From: Aliiroseovarius salicola
GTDB taxonomy: Bacteria; Pseudomonadota; Alphaproteobacteria; Rhodobacterales; Rhodobacteraceae
Assembly: GCF_027891095.1 (NCBI RefSeq)
Contig: NZ_JAQIIO010000002.1
Location: 186,001-250,000 of the forward strand
DNA: 64,000 nucleotides
Direction: 5' to 3'
Shown here: positions 34,622 to 43,980 of the stretch, in pieces
Position numbering within the stretch: the stretch's first letter is position 1
Layout of the letters: each line of letters begins with the position of its first letter
Position numbers and translations under genes: made by a program
Notes under the pieces: generated by a model
Told to the model about the DNA's origin: nothing
The model's database searches: none
Seen by the model: only the letters and a program-made list of their open reading frames with translations

Positions 34622-35362
34622 ATGGCGGGCCACTCAAAATGGGCAAACATCCAGCACCGCAAAGGTCGTCAGGATAAGCTGCGCTCGAAACTGTTTTCAA
34701 AGCTGGCCAAGGAAATCACCGTGGCGGCTAAAATGGGCGACCCCGACCCCGATAAAAACCCTCGTCTGCGTATGGCCGTCAAAGAGGCCAAGTCGCAATC
34801 CGTACCCAAAGATGTGATCGACCGCGCGATCAAAAAATCGCAGGGCGGCGACGCTGAAAACTATGACGAGATCCGCTATGAGGGCTATGGCCCGAACGGT
34901 GTGGCCGTCATCGTCGAAGCCATGACCGACAACAAGAACCGCACCGCATCAACCGTGCGTTCGACGTTTTCGAAAAACGGCGGCAATCTGGGTGAGACCG
35001 GATCTGTTGGTTTCATGTTCGACCGTAAGGGCGAAGTGATCTATCCGGCATCGGTTGGCGACGAGGACACGGTGATGGAAGCAGCGATTGAAGCCGGTGC
35101 CGAGGATTGCGAAAGCGATGAAGAGAACCATCGCATCGTCTGTGCCGACACCGATTTGAACGACGTGTCGACCGCACTTGAGGCGGCACTGGGCGAGTCG
35201 GAGTCGACCAAGCTGATCTGGCAACCAAACATCACCACCGAGCTGGATCTGGACAGCATGCAAAAGCTGATGAAGCTGGTGGATGCGCTGGAAGATGATG
35301 ACGACGTGCAACGCGTCACCACCAATTTCGAAGCCTCCGACGAGGTTCTGGCTCAGCTGTAA
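34622..35362 (+). CDS. YebC/PmpR-family DNA-binding or translation factor
   Basis: The 246-residue protein begins [32 protein letters not shown], the invariant YebC start, and continues with [29 protein letters not shown] and the acidic C-terminal domain. Members are described as transcription regulators and, more recently, as factors easing ribosome stalling at polyproline. GGAGG lies 6 bases before the ATG. It is a single-gene unit with its own terminator. Confidence 0.97.
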   Translation: MAGHSKWANIQHRKGRQDKLRSKLFSKLAKEITVAAKMGDPDPDKNPRLRMAVKEAKSQSVPKDVIDRAIKKSQGGDAENYDEIRYEGYGPNGVAVIVEAMTDNKNRTASTVRSTFSKNGGNLGETGSVGFMFDRKGEVIYPASVGDEDTVMEAAIEAGAEDCESDEENHRIVCADTDLNDVSTALEAALGESESTKLIWQPNITTELDLDSMQKLMKLVDALEDDDDVQRVTTNFEASDEVLAQL

Positions 35363-35386
35363 TCGCGTGTATCAGATGAGAGATGG

Positions 35387-35417
35387 AAACCCCGGCTACT
35401 GGTCGGGGTTTTTTTGT
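35387..35417 (+). terminator. Rho-independent terminator of yebC
   Basis: Stem AAACCCCG / CGGGGTTT at 35387-35394 and 35404-35411 around the loop GCTACTGGT, with a T run continuing to TTTTTG. Confidence 0.92.
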
Positions 35418-35522
35418 TTTGTGTGTCCCGTCAGATCATCATGTATGGGCGAGGTCCGCAGGCGTTTGGCGGCTTGATATCTATGTCTGTTCTCGGCTGA
35501 AGAACGGACAAATCAGAAATTC

Positions 35523-35909
35523 TCACCGAATGTAGCGCATAAGCACATCAGCGCGGTCGCGACCAAGGACAATCCTGCAAGAATTGATCCCAATTCCCCT
35601 TCCCGAACCTCCGCCGAACGTTGTCCCAACATAGTCGCAATGAGCGTCACGGAAGTCTGACCAAGCAGCCTGAGCTGCCTCCAAGGCTGGCTCAGCCACC
35701 GAACGGCCAATGCTTTGGTCATATTCTCTTGCCGTGCTCATCGCAAAACCCAGATACATATCAACCGTCGCATCCACCCGTTGCAGCGTGTCGGCGACAC
35801 AGCGCCCAATTTCGACCTGACTGCTCCCGCCACATTCAGAAGCTGGATCGGCCATGATAATATGCGGCGCGCTGAAAAAAATGATCAAAGCTGCGGTTGA
35901 AATTTTCAT
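35523..35909 (-). CDS. Exported LprI-like (DUF1311) protein
   Basis: The 128-residue precursor has a signal peptide (MKISTAALIIFFSAPHIIMA, cleavage near residue 20). The mature part has the DUF1311/LprI pattern: Cys near the N terminus, VEIGRCVADTLQRVDATVDM, then ALEAAQAAWSDFRDAHCDYVG, a Gly-rich loop and NSCRIVLGRDRADVL. LprI of Mycobacterium inhibits lysozyme; many relatives are of unknown role. The ATG at 35909 is chosen for its GAGGAA site and signal peptide. Composition is somewhat AT-richer than the neighbours. Confidence 0.83.
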   Translation of the reverse strand: MKISTAALIIFFSAPHIIMADPASECGGSSQVEIGRCVADTLQRVDATVDMYLGFAMSTAREYDQSIGRSVAEPALEAAQAAWSDFRDAHCDYVGTTFGGGSGRGIGINSCRIVLGRDRADVLMRYIR

Positions 35910-36226
35910 AATTAAAATTCCTCTATTCTTTGCCAAATTGTGGCACATATTCGAAAACCGGTCCATTGCGGGGAACGATCCGGAGAACCAGGAGCTGAGT
36001 CCTGAAGTATTTCGCTCAATCGCAACCAATTTCACTCCTCCACCATGTAATAGCGGTGTGGGGCGCAAGGCGGGGATAGGCGTGTGGCGCCATCCTTATT
36101 TTCTTATGTCCGCGTATGGTTGCAAACCGGCGAGGCCGGATCAGATCGCATTTTGCCACACCTCAATTTACTTTCTGTGTCGGCATAGGTCTTGCGCTTT
36201 ACCGGGCCTTCGGGTCATGTCGCGCA
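35910..36226. other. Divergent intergenic region without recognised features
   Basis: The 317 bases between the LprI-like gene and the DMT transporter gene must hold both promoters, but I see no clear promoter pair, operator palindrome, small gene or copy of the interspersed repeat. Short open frames here have no plausible start or composition. Confidence 0.6.
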
Positions 36227-37120
36227 ATGACCACACAAAACCGCCCTCTTCACGGCGTCGCCTGGATGCTTGCCGCGGGCCTCATGTTTGTCACCATGAA
36301 TGCAATGGTGAAACATGTGGGGCAGACGCTGCCCTCTGCTCAGGCGGCATTTCTGCGCTATGTGTTTGGGCTGTTTTTCGTCGCACCCGCGCTGGTGAGG
36401 GTGATGGGGATGCGGTTTGATCGCAAGACTTGGGGGCTGTTTCTGGGGCGCGGCGCGGTGCATACGGTGGCGGTGCTCTGCTGGTTCTATGCGATGACCC
36501 AGATCACCGTGGCTGAGGTCACGTCGATGAATTACCTGACTCCGATCTACGTGATGCTGGGGGCTGCGTTTTTTCTGGGGGATACATTTTCTTGGCGCCG
36601 CGCTGTCGCTGTGGGTGTGGCCTTTCTCGGGGTGCTTGTGATCTTGCGCCCCGGATTGCGAGAGCTGGGTTCGGGGCATCTGGCAATGGTGTTCACGGCG
36701 ATCAGTCTTGGTGGGTCATATCTTATCGCAAAACGCCTCTCCTCGATCACGTCCGCCGCAGTGGTGGTGGCGATGATGTCGCTGATCGTGACGGTTGGAC
36801 TGGCCCCGTTTGCGTGGATGGTCTGGGTGCCGCCCAACATGACGCAACTGGCCTGGCTGGTGGTTATCGCGGGCTTCGCCACCGGGGGGCATTACTCCAT
36901 GTCCCGCGCCTTCGCCGAAGCGCCGGTGTCTGTCACGCAACCCGTGGCCTTCACCCAGATTGTCTGGGCCGTGAGTATGGGCTATCTGCTCTTCGATGAA
37001 CCTATTGACGCCTGGGTCATTTTCGGAGCCATGATGATCATGTCGGCGGTGACCTACATCACCTGGCGTGAAGCATTGCTGAAACGGCGTGCCACTACAG
37101 TCAGTACCGCAGCCGGTTGA
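36227..37120 (+). CDS. EamA/DMT-family transporter (second)
   Basis: The 297-residue protein has about ten membrane segments in two EamA repeats (about 8-138 and 150-285). The start MTTQNRPLHGVAWMLAAGLMFVTMNAMVKHVG is the typical RhaT/S-adenosylmethionine-uptake-like style. The ATG at 36227 gives the family length, while the frame is open for 37 further codons. The substrate is unknown. A remnant repeat region follows. Confidence 0.9.
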   Translation: MTTQNRPLHGVAWMLAAGLMFVTMNAMVKHVGQTLPSAQAAFLRYVFGLFFVAPALVRVMGMRFDRKTWGLFLGRGAVHTVAVLCWFYAMTQITVAEVTSMNYLTPIYVMLGAAFFLGDTFSWRRAVAVGVAFLGVLVILRPGLRELGSGHLAMVFTAISLGGSYLIAKRLSSITSAAVVVAMMSLIVTVGLAPFAWMVWVPPNMTQLAWLVVIAGFATGGHYSMSRAFAEAPVSVTQPVAFTQIVWAVSMGYLLFDEPIDAWVIFGAMMIMSAVTYITWREALLKRRATTVSTAAG

Positions 37121-37199
37121 GCCGTTCTCAAGGGGTCGTTCCTCAATGGAATGCCTTCGGCATACATCTTGTCTCACCATCGGCTGCGCCGCTGGCTCG

Positions 37200-37390
37200 T
37201 AGTGCCTCCGGCGGAGGTATTTTCAGCAAGAAAAAAGAGCAGAGGACAGTTCCCTTTTTCTTTCCATAAGTATCTTGGGGGGGGAGGGCTTCTTGGAAAT
37301 GGTCCAGAGGATCATTTCGCTCGATGAACGGGCAGAGACCAGCCGAAGGTCGAGGGGCAGCGCCCCTTCAGGCTCACGAAGTGAGCCACC
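37200..37390. repeat. Interspersed palindromic element, degenerate pair (copy 12)
   Basis: The forward arm is eroded (CCTCCGGCGGAGGTATTTTCAGCAAGAAAA). After an unrelated stretch of about 80 bases comes a reverse arm with CATAAGTATCTTGGGG, then GACCAGCCGAAGGTC, GGGGCAGCGCCCC and GGCTCACGAAGTGAGCC. It fills most of the 366-base gap between the convergent DMT transporter and solute-binding protein genes. Confidence 0.8.
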
Positions 37391-37434
37391 GACAGCGGTC
37401 TGAAGCGTAAGCCGAAAGCCTTTTGGTTGCGATG

Positions 37435-37460
37435 AAAACGGGGTGGGTGTGTCACCCCGT
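37435..37460 (-). terminator. Rho-independent terminator of the solute-binding protein gene
   Basis: On the minus strand the stem ACGGGGTG / CACCCCGT (37453-37460 with 37438-37445) is followed by TTTTC. It lies about 25 bases beyond the stop codon. Confidence 0.85.
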
Positions 37461-37486
37461 CTCTCTTTGCCATGTTGTTGGGAAGA

Positions 37487-38956
37487 TCACTCCGACCAGC
37501 TGACCCCGGTCAGATCGTTGGCTTGTGTTGGCGCATTTTCCCAAAGGCCCTGGATCTTGGCGTTGGCCACCCCGGTTTTTGCCAACTGGAACAGGTAGCC
37601 ATTCACGTAATCCTCGGAAATGATCTGCTGCATTTGGGCCAGAAGTCCTGTGCGCTGATCCGGGTCGGATGTCATTTCCAGCGTGGCGTTCAAGTCTTGG
37701 AACTCAGGTCGGTCATACTGGAAATAGTAATCCGGCCGTGCGTAGATGCCGATGTCGGCAGGTTCGGTATGGCTGACGATGGTCAGGTCAAAATCCTTGC
37801 CCTTGAACACCTGTTCGATCCATTGCGCCCACTCGAGGTTGGAGATCTCGGTTTCAATGCCAACCTCACGCAATTGGGCGGCAATGATCTCCCCTCCGCG
37901 ACGCGCATAGGCTGGTGGGGGCAGCATCAGGCGCAGCTTCACCCCATCAGGGGCGGCTTCCGCCAGAAGCGCTTTGGATTGCTCCGGGTCAAAAGCCGAG
38001 TTTCCTGTCAGATCCACATAAGCGGGCTGGTGCGGCGCGTAGTGGGTACCGATGGGCGTGCCATAGCCAAACATCGCGCCGTCGATGATGTCCTGCCGGT
38101 TGATCGCATGGGCAATGGCCTTGCGGATGCGGACATCGTCGAGCATCGGGGCTTTGTTGTTGGTGGACAGGATGGTTTCGCCTTCGGTTGATCCGACAAT
38201 GACCTTGAATCGTGGATCCGCGTCGAATTGCGCGAGCGTTTCGGGTGCAGGGTAGATCGGAAACGCATCCACATCACCTGCCATCATTGCGGCAAAGGCG
38301 GCGTTGGGATCCGAGATGAATTTGAACGTCGCGGTGGCCAGAGCGGGTTGCGCGCCCCAGTAATCCGCATTGCGGGTGAGCGTCACATGATCGCCTTTGG
38401 CCCATTCCTTGAACTGGAACGGTCCGGTGCCAACCGGATGAGTTGCTGCCTGTTCCACGCTTTCCGGCGCGACGATCACCGCGTCCCCCCAAGCCATGTT
38501 GAAGGGGAAATTGCCATTGGGCGACGAGAGTTTCACCTCGACCGTTAGCGGATCCACCGCGGTTACGCTGTCGATCCCGGCAAACAACGCCTTTTGCGCA
38601 TTGGTGCTGTCATCCGCGCGCGCGCGATCCAGCGAGAACACCACGTCGTCGGCATTCATATCCGTACCGTCGTGGAAATTCACATCCGCCCGCAGCTTGA
38701 ACGTATAGACCGTACCATCATCGCTCACGGTCCAACTTTCTGCGAGTCCCGGGTTCACAGATCCGTCAGGACCAAACCGGGTCAGCCCTTCGAACAGGTT
38801 GGCATAGACCACCTCGTCAATCGCTGCTGCAGCACCGCCAGTAGGGTCGAGATTGGGCGGTTCCAACCCCATTCCGATGGTAATAGAATCTGATCCGGCA
38901 AACGCTGTGCCGGTCATCAGCGCAAATGCGCAGGCCGTGGATTTGAGGTGGGTCAT
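37487..38956 (-). CDS. ABC transporter substrate-binding protein, family 5 (orphan)
   Basis: Periplasmic solute-binding protein of the DppA/OppA/NikA family. The 489-residue precursor has a signal peptide (MTHLKSTACAFALMTGTAFA) and the family blocks: LEPPNLDPTGGAAAAIDEVVYANLFEGLTR at about 32-61, LAESWTVSDDGTVYTFKLRADVNFHDGTDMNADDVVFSLDRA at about 73-114, and the late VRKAIAHAINRQDI. It may bind peptides, opines or other small solutes. GGAGGA stands before the ATG. No permease or ATPase gene is adjacent, so it must use components encoded elsewhere. Confidence 0.92.
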   Translation of the reverse strand: MTHLKSTACAFALMTGTAFAGSDSITIGMGLEPPNLDPTGGAAAAIDEVVYANLFEGLTRFGPDGSVNPGLAESWTVSDDGTVYTFKLRADVNFHDGTDMNADDVVFSLDRARADDSTNAQKALFAGIDSVTAVDPLTVEVKLSSPNGNFPFNMAWGDAVIVAPESVEQAATHPVGTGPFQFKEWAKGDHVTLTRNADYWGAQPALATATFKFISDPNAAFAAMMAGDVDAFPIYPAPETLAQFDADPRFKVIVGSTEGETILSTNNKAPMLDDVRIRKAIAHAINRQDIIDGAMFGYGTPIGTHYAPHQPAYVDLTGNSAFDPEQSKALLAEAAPDGVKLRLMLPPPAYARRGGEIIAAQLREVGIETEISNLEWAQWIEQVFKGKDFDLTIVSHTEPADIGIYARPDYYFQYDRPEFQDLNATLEMTSDPDQRTGLLAQMQQIISEDYVNGYLFQLAKTGVANAKIQGLWENAPTQANDLTGVSWSE

Positions 38957-39049
38957 CGCTGTCCTCCTTTGCGGACTATCAGTCGTTCACCTCATGAAAC
39001 GCGAAGCAGGTGGTGTATTGCAAGGGGGAGTTGTGCCGTGACGTGCCCT

Positions 39050-39078
39050 TTGATTTTCTGCGCTGCAGCATGTATATA
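39050..39078 (+). promoter_or_regulatory. Promoter of panBC
   Basis: TTGATT and TATATA hexamers at 39050-39055 and 39073-39078 with the optimal 17-base spacer, 54 bases before the panB start. A clear housekeeping-sigma promoter. Confidence 0.7.
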
Positions 39079-39132
39079 GGCGCGGCGAACCGGATTGAAC
39101 AACCTGTCGACACTTTTGGGGAGGGGACACAT

Positions 39133-39960
39133 ATGTCAGCCACGAACCACACAAAGGCCCTGACGCCTTCGGATATTCGCGCCATGAAAGGCGGCGAACC
39201 GATTGTCACTCTGACGGCATACACCACGCCCATGGCGCAGATGATGGATGAACATGTTGATGTTGTGCTGGTGGGCGACAGCGTGGGCATGGTGCTGCAC
39301 GGGTTGCCCGATACGTTGGGCGTGACGATGGACATGATGTGCCTGCATGGGGCAGCGGTGCGCCGTGGCCTGACCCACCCGATGCTGGTGATTGACATGC
39401 CCTTTGGATCTTATGAAGAAAGTCCCGAAATGGCGTTTCGCAACGCAGCCCGGATCATGCGCGAAACCGGAGCGGATGCGGTCAAACTTGAGGGTGGCGT
39501 AAGCATGGCCGAAACGATCCGCTTTCTCACCTCACGATCTATTCCGGTGATGGCGCATATTGGCCTGACACCACAGGCGATCAACACGTTGGGCGGCTAT
39601 AAAGTACAGGGTCGTGGAGAAGATCGTGATCGGATCATGGCGGATGCGAAGGCTGTGGAAGAGGCGGGCGCCTTTTCGGTTGTATTGGAAAAGACCCCGG
39701 AAGGATTGTCCGACGAGATCACCGAGGTGTTGAGCATCCCGACCATCGGCATCGGGGCCAGCGCAGGTTGCGACGGACAAGTGCTGGTGGTGGATGACAT
39801 GCTGGGGCTGTTCACCGCGTTCAAACCGAAATTCGTCAAGCGGTTCGGGACTTTGGGCGTTGACGGCGCAGAGGCAATCAAGGCATACGCCGCCGAAGTG
39901 CGCGCGCGGAGCTTCCCTGCGCCGGAACATGTTTTTGCCGATGAGGTACCCGAAAAATGA
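39133..39960 (+). CDS. panB: 3-methyl-2-oxobutanoate hydroxymethyltransferase PanB
   Basis: First step of pantothenate synthesis: transfers a hydroxymethyl group from methylene-THF to alpha-ketoisovalerate. The 275-residue barrel has [14 protein letters not shown] at about 44-57 (metal-binding Asp), [27 protein letters not shown], and [10 protein letters not shown] with the catalytic region after it. The ATG at 39133 follows GAGGGGACACAT. Its stop overlaps the panC start by four bases (ATGA). Confidence 0.97.
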   Translation: MSATNHTKALTPSDIRAMKGGEPIVTLTAYTTPMAQMMDEHVDVVLVGDSVGMVLHGLPDTLGVTMDMMCLHGAAVRRGLTHPMLVIDMPFGSYEESPEMAFRNAARIMRETGADAVKLEGGVSMAETIRFLTSRSIPVMAHIGLTPQAINTLGGYKVQGRGEDRDRIMADAKAVEEAGAFSVVLEKTPEGLSDEITEVLSIPTIGIGASAGCDGQVLVVDDMLGLFTAFKPKFVKRFGTLGVDGAEAIKAYAAEVRARSFPAPEHVFADEVPEK

Positions 39961-40793
39961 AACTGGTTCGCACCAAGGACGAGCTGCGCACGCTGCGCCG
40001 CAGTTGGATTTTCAAAGGCGAGAAAGTGGCTGTGGTGCCGACCATGGGCGCGCTGCATGCCGGGCATCTTTCGCTGGTCGAAGCGGCCAAAAAGGGCGCG
40101 GACAGGGTGATCGTGACGATATTCGTGAACCCAAAGCAGTTCAACAATCCAGATGACCTCGACAAATACCCGCGTACCGAAGAGGACGATGCGGCAAAGC
40201 TCGCGCCCTATGACATTGACGCGCTTTACGTGCCGACGCCGGACCAGATTTACCCCGATGGATTTGCCACCAATGTAAGTGTGTCTGGCCTGACCGAAGA
40301 CCTTGAGGGCGCGCATCGTCCCGGCCATTTTGATGGCGTGGCGACGGTTGTGTCGAAGTTGTTTTTGCAATCGCGCGCGGATGTCGCCTATTTCGGCCAG
40401 AAAGATTACCAGCAGATGCTGATTGTCACGCGCCTGTCAAAGGATCTGGATATTGAAACCGAGGTGGTGGGCTGCCCGACCGTGCGCGAAGAAGATGGGC
40501 TCGCCATGTCCTCGCGCAATGTGCGCCTGTCACCCGAAGAGCGCGCCATTGCCCCGGCGATGAAACGTGAGATGGACCGCGCGGCGGAGGCGATCCGCAG
40601 AGGTGCCGAGATCCGTGTGGTGCTGGACAGCGCGAAGCAACAGATCGAAAACGCCGGTTACGGTGCGGTGGAGTATCTTGAGCTGCGCGATGCTGAGACC
40701 TTGGCACCGGTCACGGACCTGTCGCGCCCCACTCGGTTGCTTGCTGCCGCGATGCTCGGTGACGTGCGGCTGATTGATAACATCGCGGTGTAA
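39957..40793 (+). CDS. panC: Pantothenate synthetase PanC
   Basis: ATP-dependent condensation of pantoate with beta-alanine. The 278-residue protein has the nucleotidyl-transferase motif [17 protein letters not shown] at about 28-44 (HxGH), [34 protein letters not shown], and the KMSKS-like MSSRNVRLS segment. The ATGA overlap with panB shows translational coupling. No panD was seen in the window. Confidence 0.97.
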   Translation: MKLVRTKDELRTLRRSWIFKGEKVAVVPTMGALHAGHLSLVEAAKKGADRVIVTIFVNPKQFNNPDDLDKYPRTEEDDAAKLAPYDIDALYVPTPDQIYPDGFATNVSVSGLTEDLEGAHRPGHFDGVATVVSKLFLQSRADVAYFGQKDYQQMLIVTRLSKDLDIETEVVGCPTVREEDGLAMSSRNVRLSPEERAIAPAMKREMDRAAEAIRRGAEIRVVLDSAKQQIENAGYGAVEYLELRDAETLAPVTDLSRPTRLLAAAMLGDVRLIDNIAV

Positions 40794-40819
40794 GCCTCGC
40801 CTTCGGCTCGGTGCTTTTG

Positions 40820-40953
40820 GTGGCTTACTTCGTGAGCCTGAATCGCAGACCGAAAAAGAGGGTTCCAGTTTTCGGACCTGACCGCGCGTATTTGATGGAG
40901 GGGCTCTGCCCCTCGAGCTTCGCTCTCACCCCGGGATATTTCTGGTCAGAAGA
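40820..40953 (+). repeat. Interspersed palindromic element, interrupted copy (copy 13)
   Basis: GTGGCTTACTTCGTGAGCC hairpin, then an inserted stretch of about 60 bases, then GGGGCTCTGCCCC, the GAGC step, CACCCCGGGATATTT and CTGGTCAGAAGATGAGG. The insert separates modules that are adjacent elsewhere, evidence that the modules behave as separate parts. Confidence 0.85.
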
Positions 40954-41008
40954 TGAGGGGCGACTTGGGATGCGTTTTGGGAGTTGGGTAACACGATTTC
41001 TGACCTAT

Positions 41009-41088
41009 AAAGAGTTTAAACTTTGCCCGCGCGGACATTTAAAGAATTTCAAGTTTTGCGAATTCACCCTTTGAAGAGTTTAAAGTTT
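41009..41088. repeat. Three degenerate repeats with exact 32-base period
   Basis: Units begin AAAGAGTTTAAACTTT at 41009, AAAGAATTTCAAGTTT at 41041 and GAAGAGTTTAAAGTTT at 41073, spaced exactly 32 bases (about three helical turns). The third unit runs into the stop codon of the M20 gene. AGTTTAAACT in the first unit is a perfect palindrome. Possibly a decayed array of protein-binding sites. Confidence 0.75.
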
Positions 41089-42371
41089 CACAACAGCAAT
41101 TCCGCCAGCACCAGCGCCATCACGCCGGCGCTGTCGACCATGTCATCCACCCCCACCCACTCATCCGGCTGGTGCGCCAGATCGAGAATGCCCGGCCCGT
41201 AGGCGATACAGTTTTTCAGACGTCCGATCCGATCAATATGTTTCTGGTCATATGTGCCTGGGCTGACCACGTAAGACGGCTGCGCGCCCAGCACTTTTTC
41301 GATTGCGGCGGCAGTGGATTTGACCACGGGTGCGTCTTTTTCCGTCATGGTCGGGATCACCTCATGCATGTCGGTGATCTCATATTCAAAGTCAGGTCGT
41401 TCAGCTTTGATCTTCTCCAGCATCCGGTGAATTTCGGCCTTCACTTCACCGATGTCTTCCTCGATCAGGAAGCGGCGGTCGATCACGATGCGGCAGCGAT
41501 CTGCCACGCAAGCAGCTGGAAAACCGGTGAAATCCGGGTCTTGTTCCTGTTCGCCTCCGTGGATCGAGTTGATGTTCAAGGTGGATTGCTTTGCCCCTTC
41601 GGGCACGACCGGCATTTCTGTGCGCTTGGTGGCGAGCAGCGGGAACAGGTGGCGCTCCATCTCTTCCAACACTGCGCCCATATGGCGGATCGCACTGTCG
41701 CCGAGGAAGGGCATCGAACCATGGGCGATACGCCCCTTGGTTTCGATTTCCGCCCACCAGACGCCGCGGTGGCCAAGGCAGATCCGATCCTTGTTCAAAG
41801 GCTCCGGGATGATCACATGCTGCACCCGATCCGGATTGAAATAGCCCTGCTCGGCCAGATAGGCGACCCCGCCATAACCACCGCTTTCCTCATCCGCTGT
41901 GGCGGAGATTTCCACTGCGCCCTTATGGTCTGGATACAGGTCGACAAACACCTCGGCCGCAATGACCGACGCCGCCAATCCACCCTTCATATCGCAAGCG
42001 CCACGTCCATAGATGCGACCATCTTTCAACTCGCCGCCAAAAGGATCCTTGGTCCAGCCATGGCCGACTTCCACAACGTCGTGGTGCGAGTTGAAATGCA
42101 CACATTCCCCCGGTGTGCCGCCTTCATGCCGGGCAATCACATTCCAGCGCGGGTATTCGGTGCAGTCTCCGGGTGTCCCTTCAGCCCGGACCATCTCAAC
42201 TTTGAAGCCTCGGGTGCCAAGGCGTTCAGCCAAGTAACTGCAAATCCTGCGATAATCTTTGCCCGGTGGGTTCAGGGTTGGGATCCGTATCAGCTCTTGT
42301 GTTAGCTGGATCAATTCACCGCGCCGTGCGGAGATCTCTTTCAAAAGGGGATGGTCGGAAGCGTGTGTCAT
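41088..42371 (-). CDS. M20-family amidohydrolase, ArgE/DapE type
   Basis: Zinc-dependent deacylase or peptidase. The 427-residue protein has VHFNSHHDVVEVG at about 91-103 (first His ligand with the catalytic Asp two residues on), the bridging Asp in RGACDMKGG at about 122-130, ATADEESGGYGG with the catalytic Glu-Glu pair, and a late His ligand near the C terminus. The central dimerisation domain is present. Substrates of this subgroup include acetylated amino acids and succinyl-DAP-like compounds; none can be chosen here. The ATG is at 42371. It is divergent from the following eight-gene operon. Confidence 0.92.
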   Translation of the reverse strand: MTHASDHPLLKEISARRGELIQLTQELIRIPTLNPPGKDYRRICSYLAERLGTRGFKVEMVRAEGTPGDCTEYPRWNVIARHEGGTPGECVHFNSHHDVVEVGHGWTKDPFGGELKDGRIYGRGACDMKGGLAASVIAAEVFVDLYPDHKGAVEISATADEESGGYGGVAYLAEQGYFNPDRVQHVIIPEPLNKDRICLGHRGVWWAEIETKGRIAHGSMPFLGDSAIRHMGAVLEEMERHLFPLLATKRTEMPVVPEGAKQSTLNINSIHGGEQEQDPDFTGFPAACVADRCRIVIDRRFLIEEDIGEVKAEIHRMLEKIKAERPDFEYEITDMHEVIPTMTEKDAPVVKSTAAAIEKVLGAQPSYVVSPGTYDQKHIDRIGRLKNCIAYGPGILDLAHQPDEWVGVDDMVDSAGVMALVLAELLL

Positions 42372-42578
42372 GGAATGACGTTAGGCGGGAATCTGCATCC
42401 AGACAATGGGTTAGGGCGCGTTGGGTTTACGAGGAATGGCGCTTTCGATTTTCCACCCATAGTCGTGTGATTTCCCGCAAATGGGCTAGGTCCGATCTTG
42501 AAATCGCGCTACACTCGACCCAACTGAATGTTATTAGGATTAACTTTCACCGGTCCGGGTGGATTACAAGGAGGTTTC

Positions 42579-43661
42579 ATGTCGAAATTTGAAGCGCAGC
42601 TCAAGGAAAGTCAGGAACAGGTGGCGGAAGCGCAATCGAAGATTTCCGAGCTGACCACGCGGATTGAAACCGCACGCGCCAAGATGAAATCCGGTGAGGA
42701 CGTGTCGATTGATATCGAGAACGCGACGCTGGATGACGTGCATGCGCATACCGAGGCGATGAACGCCAATATTGCTGAACTGATCATGGGGTTGGACGAT
42801 GTGACCGCCGGATTTAGTTCGGAATTTGAACAGCTTAGGTCAAAGACTGCTTGGGAGGGGTTCATTGGAATTTTTGCCAGCGGTAAGTCCGAGGCGATGC
42901 GGCAGGAACGTCTGCGCTCGGCCTCTATTGATGACAAGCTGCAGGAGTTGATTGGCCAGTCCGACACGATTGTGCGCCTTCTGGAAGGGCAGTTGAATGT
43001 GCTCAATGAACAGAAGGGAAAAGTTGAGGGCAACCTGACCGAGACTCTGGATGAGCGGGAATTCACGGTGAAGGAGTTGGAAACGGTGCGCGCCGAGATC
43101 CTTGATATGGATCCGAAGATTATCGAGCTTGAGGGTAAGATATCCAATGAAACCGACGCCGCCGCGCGCACGGCTCTGGAAACGGAACTTGCCGATTTGA
43201 ACAAGCAATACAATGCATTGGTTCAGGATGAGCAGGTGAAAGTGGCAAAATCGCAGACGTTGGAGCGCTATATCGAAAAGGGCAAGACCTGGGTTGACTC
43301 GCTGCAAAATCAGGCGGCGACGCAGATGGTATTGATCAACAAGCTGCAGACGGACACCAAGCAGCGCGTGGTGCTCTATGATGCGCTGACCAAATCGCTG
43401 AAGACCGCACAGCAGCAGGACGTCGCGCACCGGATCAATGAAATCGGGGTTGAGACCGACAAGGAAGCACAGGCTGCGATGGCTGCGATTGGCACGGCGA
43501 CCAACCAGCGCATGGCGGACATGATGGAAGCCCACGAAGACCAGATGGTCTTTGCCCGCGAGGTGTTGGAAGCCAAGGCCAAGGCAGACGAACGCTTTGC
43601 CCGGCGGTTTGCGGCGATTGTCGAGAAGCATGACAAGAATGCGTATGGGGCAGGACAGTGA
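42579..43661 (+). CDS. Long coiled-coil protein, first gene of unnamed operon
   Basis: A 360-residue soluble protein that is almost all charged alpha helix with heptad-like spacing. The N terminus (1-45) and the middle (about 115-200) look like coiled coils; residues about 205-290 (NKQYNALVQDEQVKVAKSQTL...QMVLINKLQTDTKQRVVLYDALTKSLK) form another helical bundle. A short hydrophobic stretch WEGFIGIF at about 90-97 could touch a membrane. There is no signal peptide. It resembles PspA/TelA-type filament-forming proteins only in overall style; I do not claim homology. AAGGAGG lies 7 bases before the ATG, the best ribosome site in the operon. Confidence 0.8.
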   Translation: MSKFEAQLKESQEQVAEAQSKISELTTRIETARAKMKSGEDVSIDIENATLDDVHAHTEAMNANIAELIMGLDDVTAGFSSEFEQLRSKTAWEGFIGIFASGKSEAMRQERLRSASIDDKLQELIGQSDTIVRLLEGQLNVLNEQKGKVEGNLTETLDEREFTVKELETVRAEILDMDPKIIELEGKISNETDAAARTALETELADLNKQYNALVQDEQVKVAKSQTLERYIEKGKTWVDSLQNQAATQMVLINKLQTDTKQRVVLYDALTKSLKTAQQQDVAHRINEIGVETDKEAQAAMAAIGTATNQRMADMMEAHEDQMVFAREVLEAKAKADERFARRFAAIVEKHDKNAYGAGQ

Positions 43662-43971
43662 AACTAGGGTGACCAGCGATAATTCTATTCGGAGTTTTTT
43701 GACGGCGTTTTTCAGAAGAGCGGAATGGGTTCTCATCGTTTTGCTTAGTGTCGGTATGTTTTTTAACTCCGTCATTATTGTTGCAGTGTCCGTACTCCTG
43801 TTCTTCTGGCTTTATTTCTGGGGTGCCGTGGCATTGGTTGGTTGGGTAGTGGTCTGCGTGCTGAAGTTTTTATCGTTGTGGTCGCCATGGTGTGAACAAA
43901 AAGCAAGGAATATTGAGCTGTGGCTAGATCGTCCAAGAATGAAGGCCGGGCTTAGAAAATGGATGGACTGA
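43645..43971 (+). CDS. Small two-span membrane protein of unnamed operon
   Basis: A product of about 108 residues (from the ATG at 43645, overlapping the previous stop; a GTG at 43669 would avoid the overlap and give 100). Two hydrophobic segments are visible: AEWVLIVLLSVGMFFNSVIIVAV and the following LLFFWLYFWGAVALVGWVVVCVLKFL, with a basic C-terminal tail. The family is not recognised. The gene is AT-richer than its neighbours. The next gene starts 9 bases after its stop, so they are co-transcribed. Confidence 0.75.
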   Translation: MGQDSETRVTSDNSIRSFLTAFFRRAEWVLIVLLSVGMFFNSVIIVAVSVLLFFWLYFWGAVALVGWVVVCVLKFLSLWSPWCEQKARNIELWLDRPRMKAGLRKWMD

Positions 43972-43980
43972 CACCGAAAT

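Noticed and set aside
40811-41074. Open frame of 87 codons after panC
   Set aside because: It runs through an interspersed repeat and AT-rich repeats, with no ribosome site; several other repeats give similar chance frames.
41009-41088. CRISPR-like array
   Set aside because: Only three degenerate units, no unique spacers of regular length between perfect repeats, and no cas genes nearby.
41172-42305. Open frame of 377 codons on the plus strand opposite the M20 gene
   Set aside because: Antisense shadow of the M20 hydrolase gene, with no ribosome site and no recognisable domain.
42579-43661. TelA/PspA homologue
   Set aside because: The coiled-coil layout is similar, but I found no shared motif strong enough to name the family.
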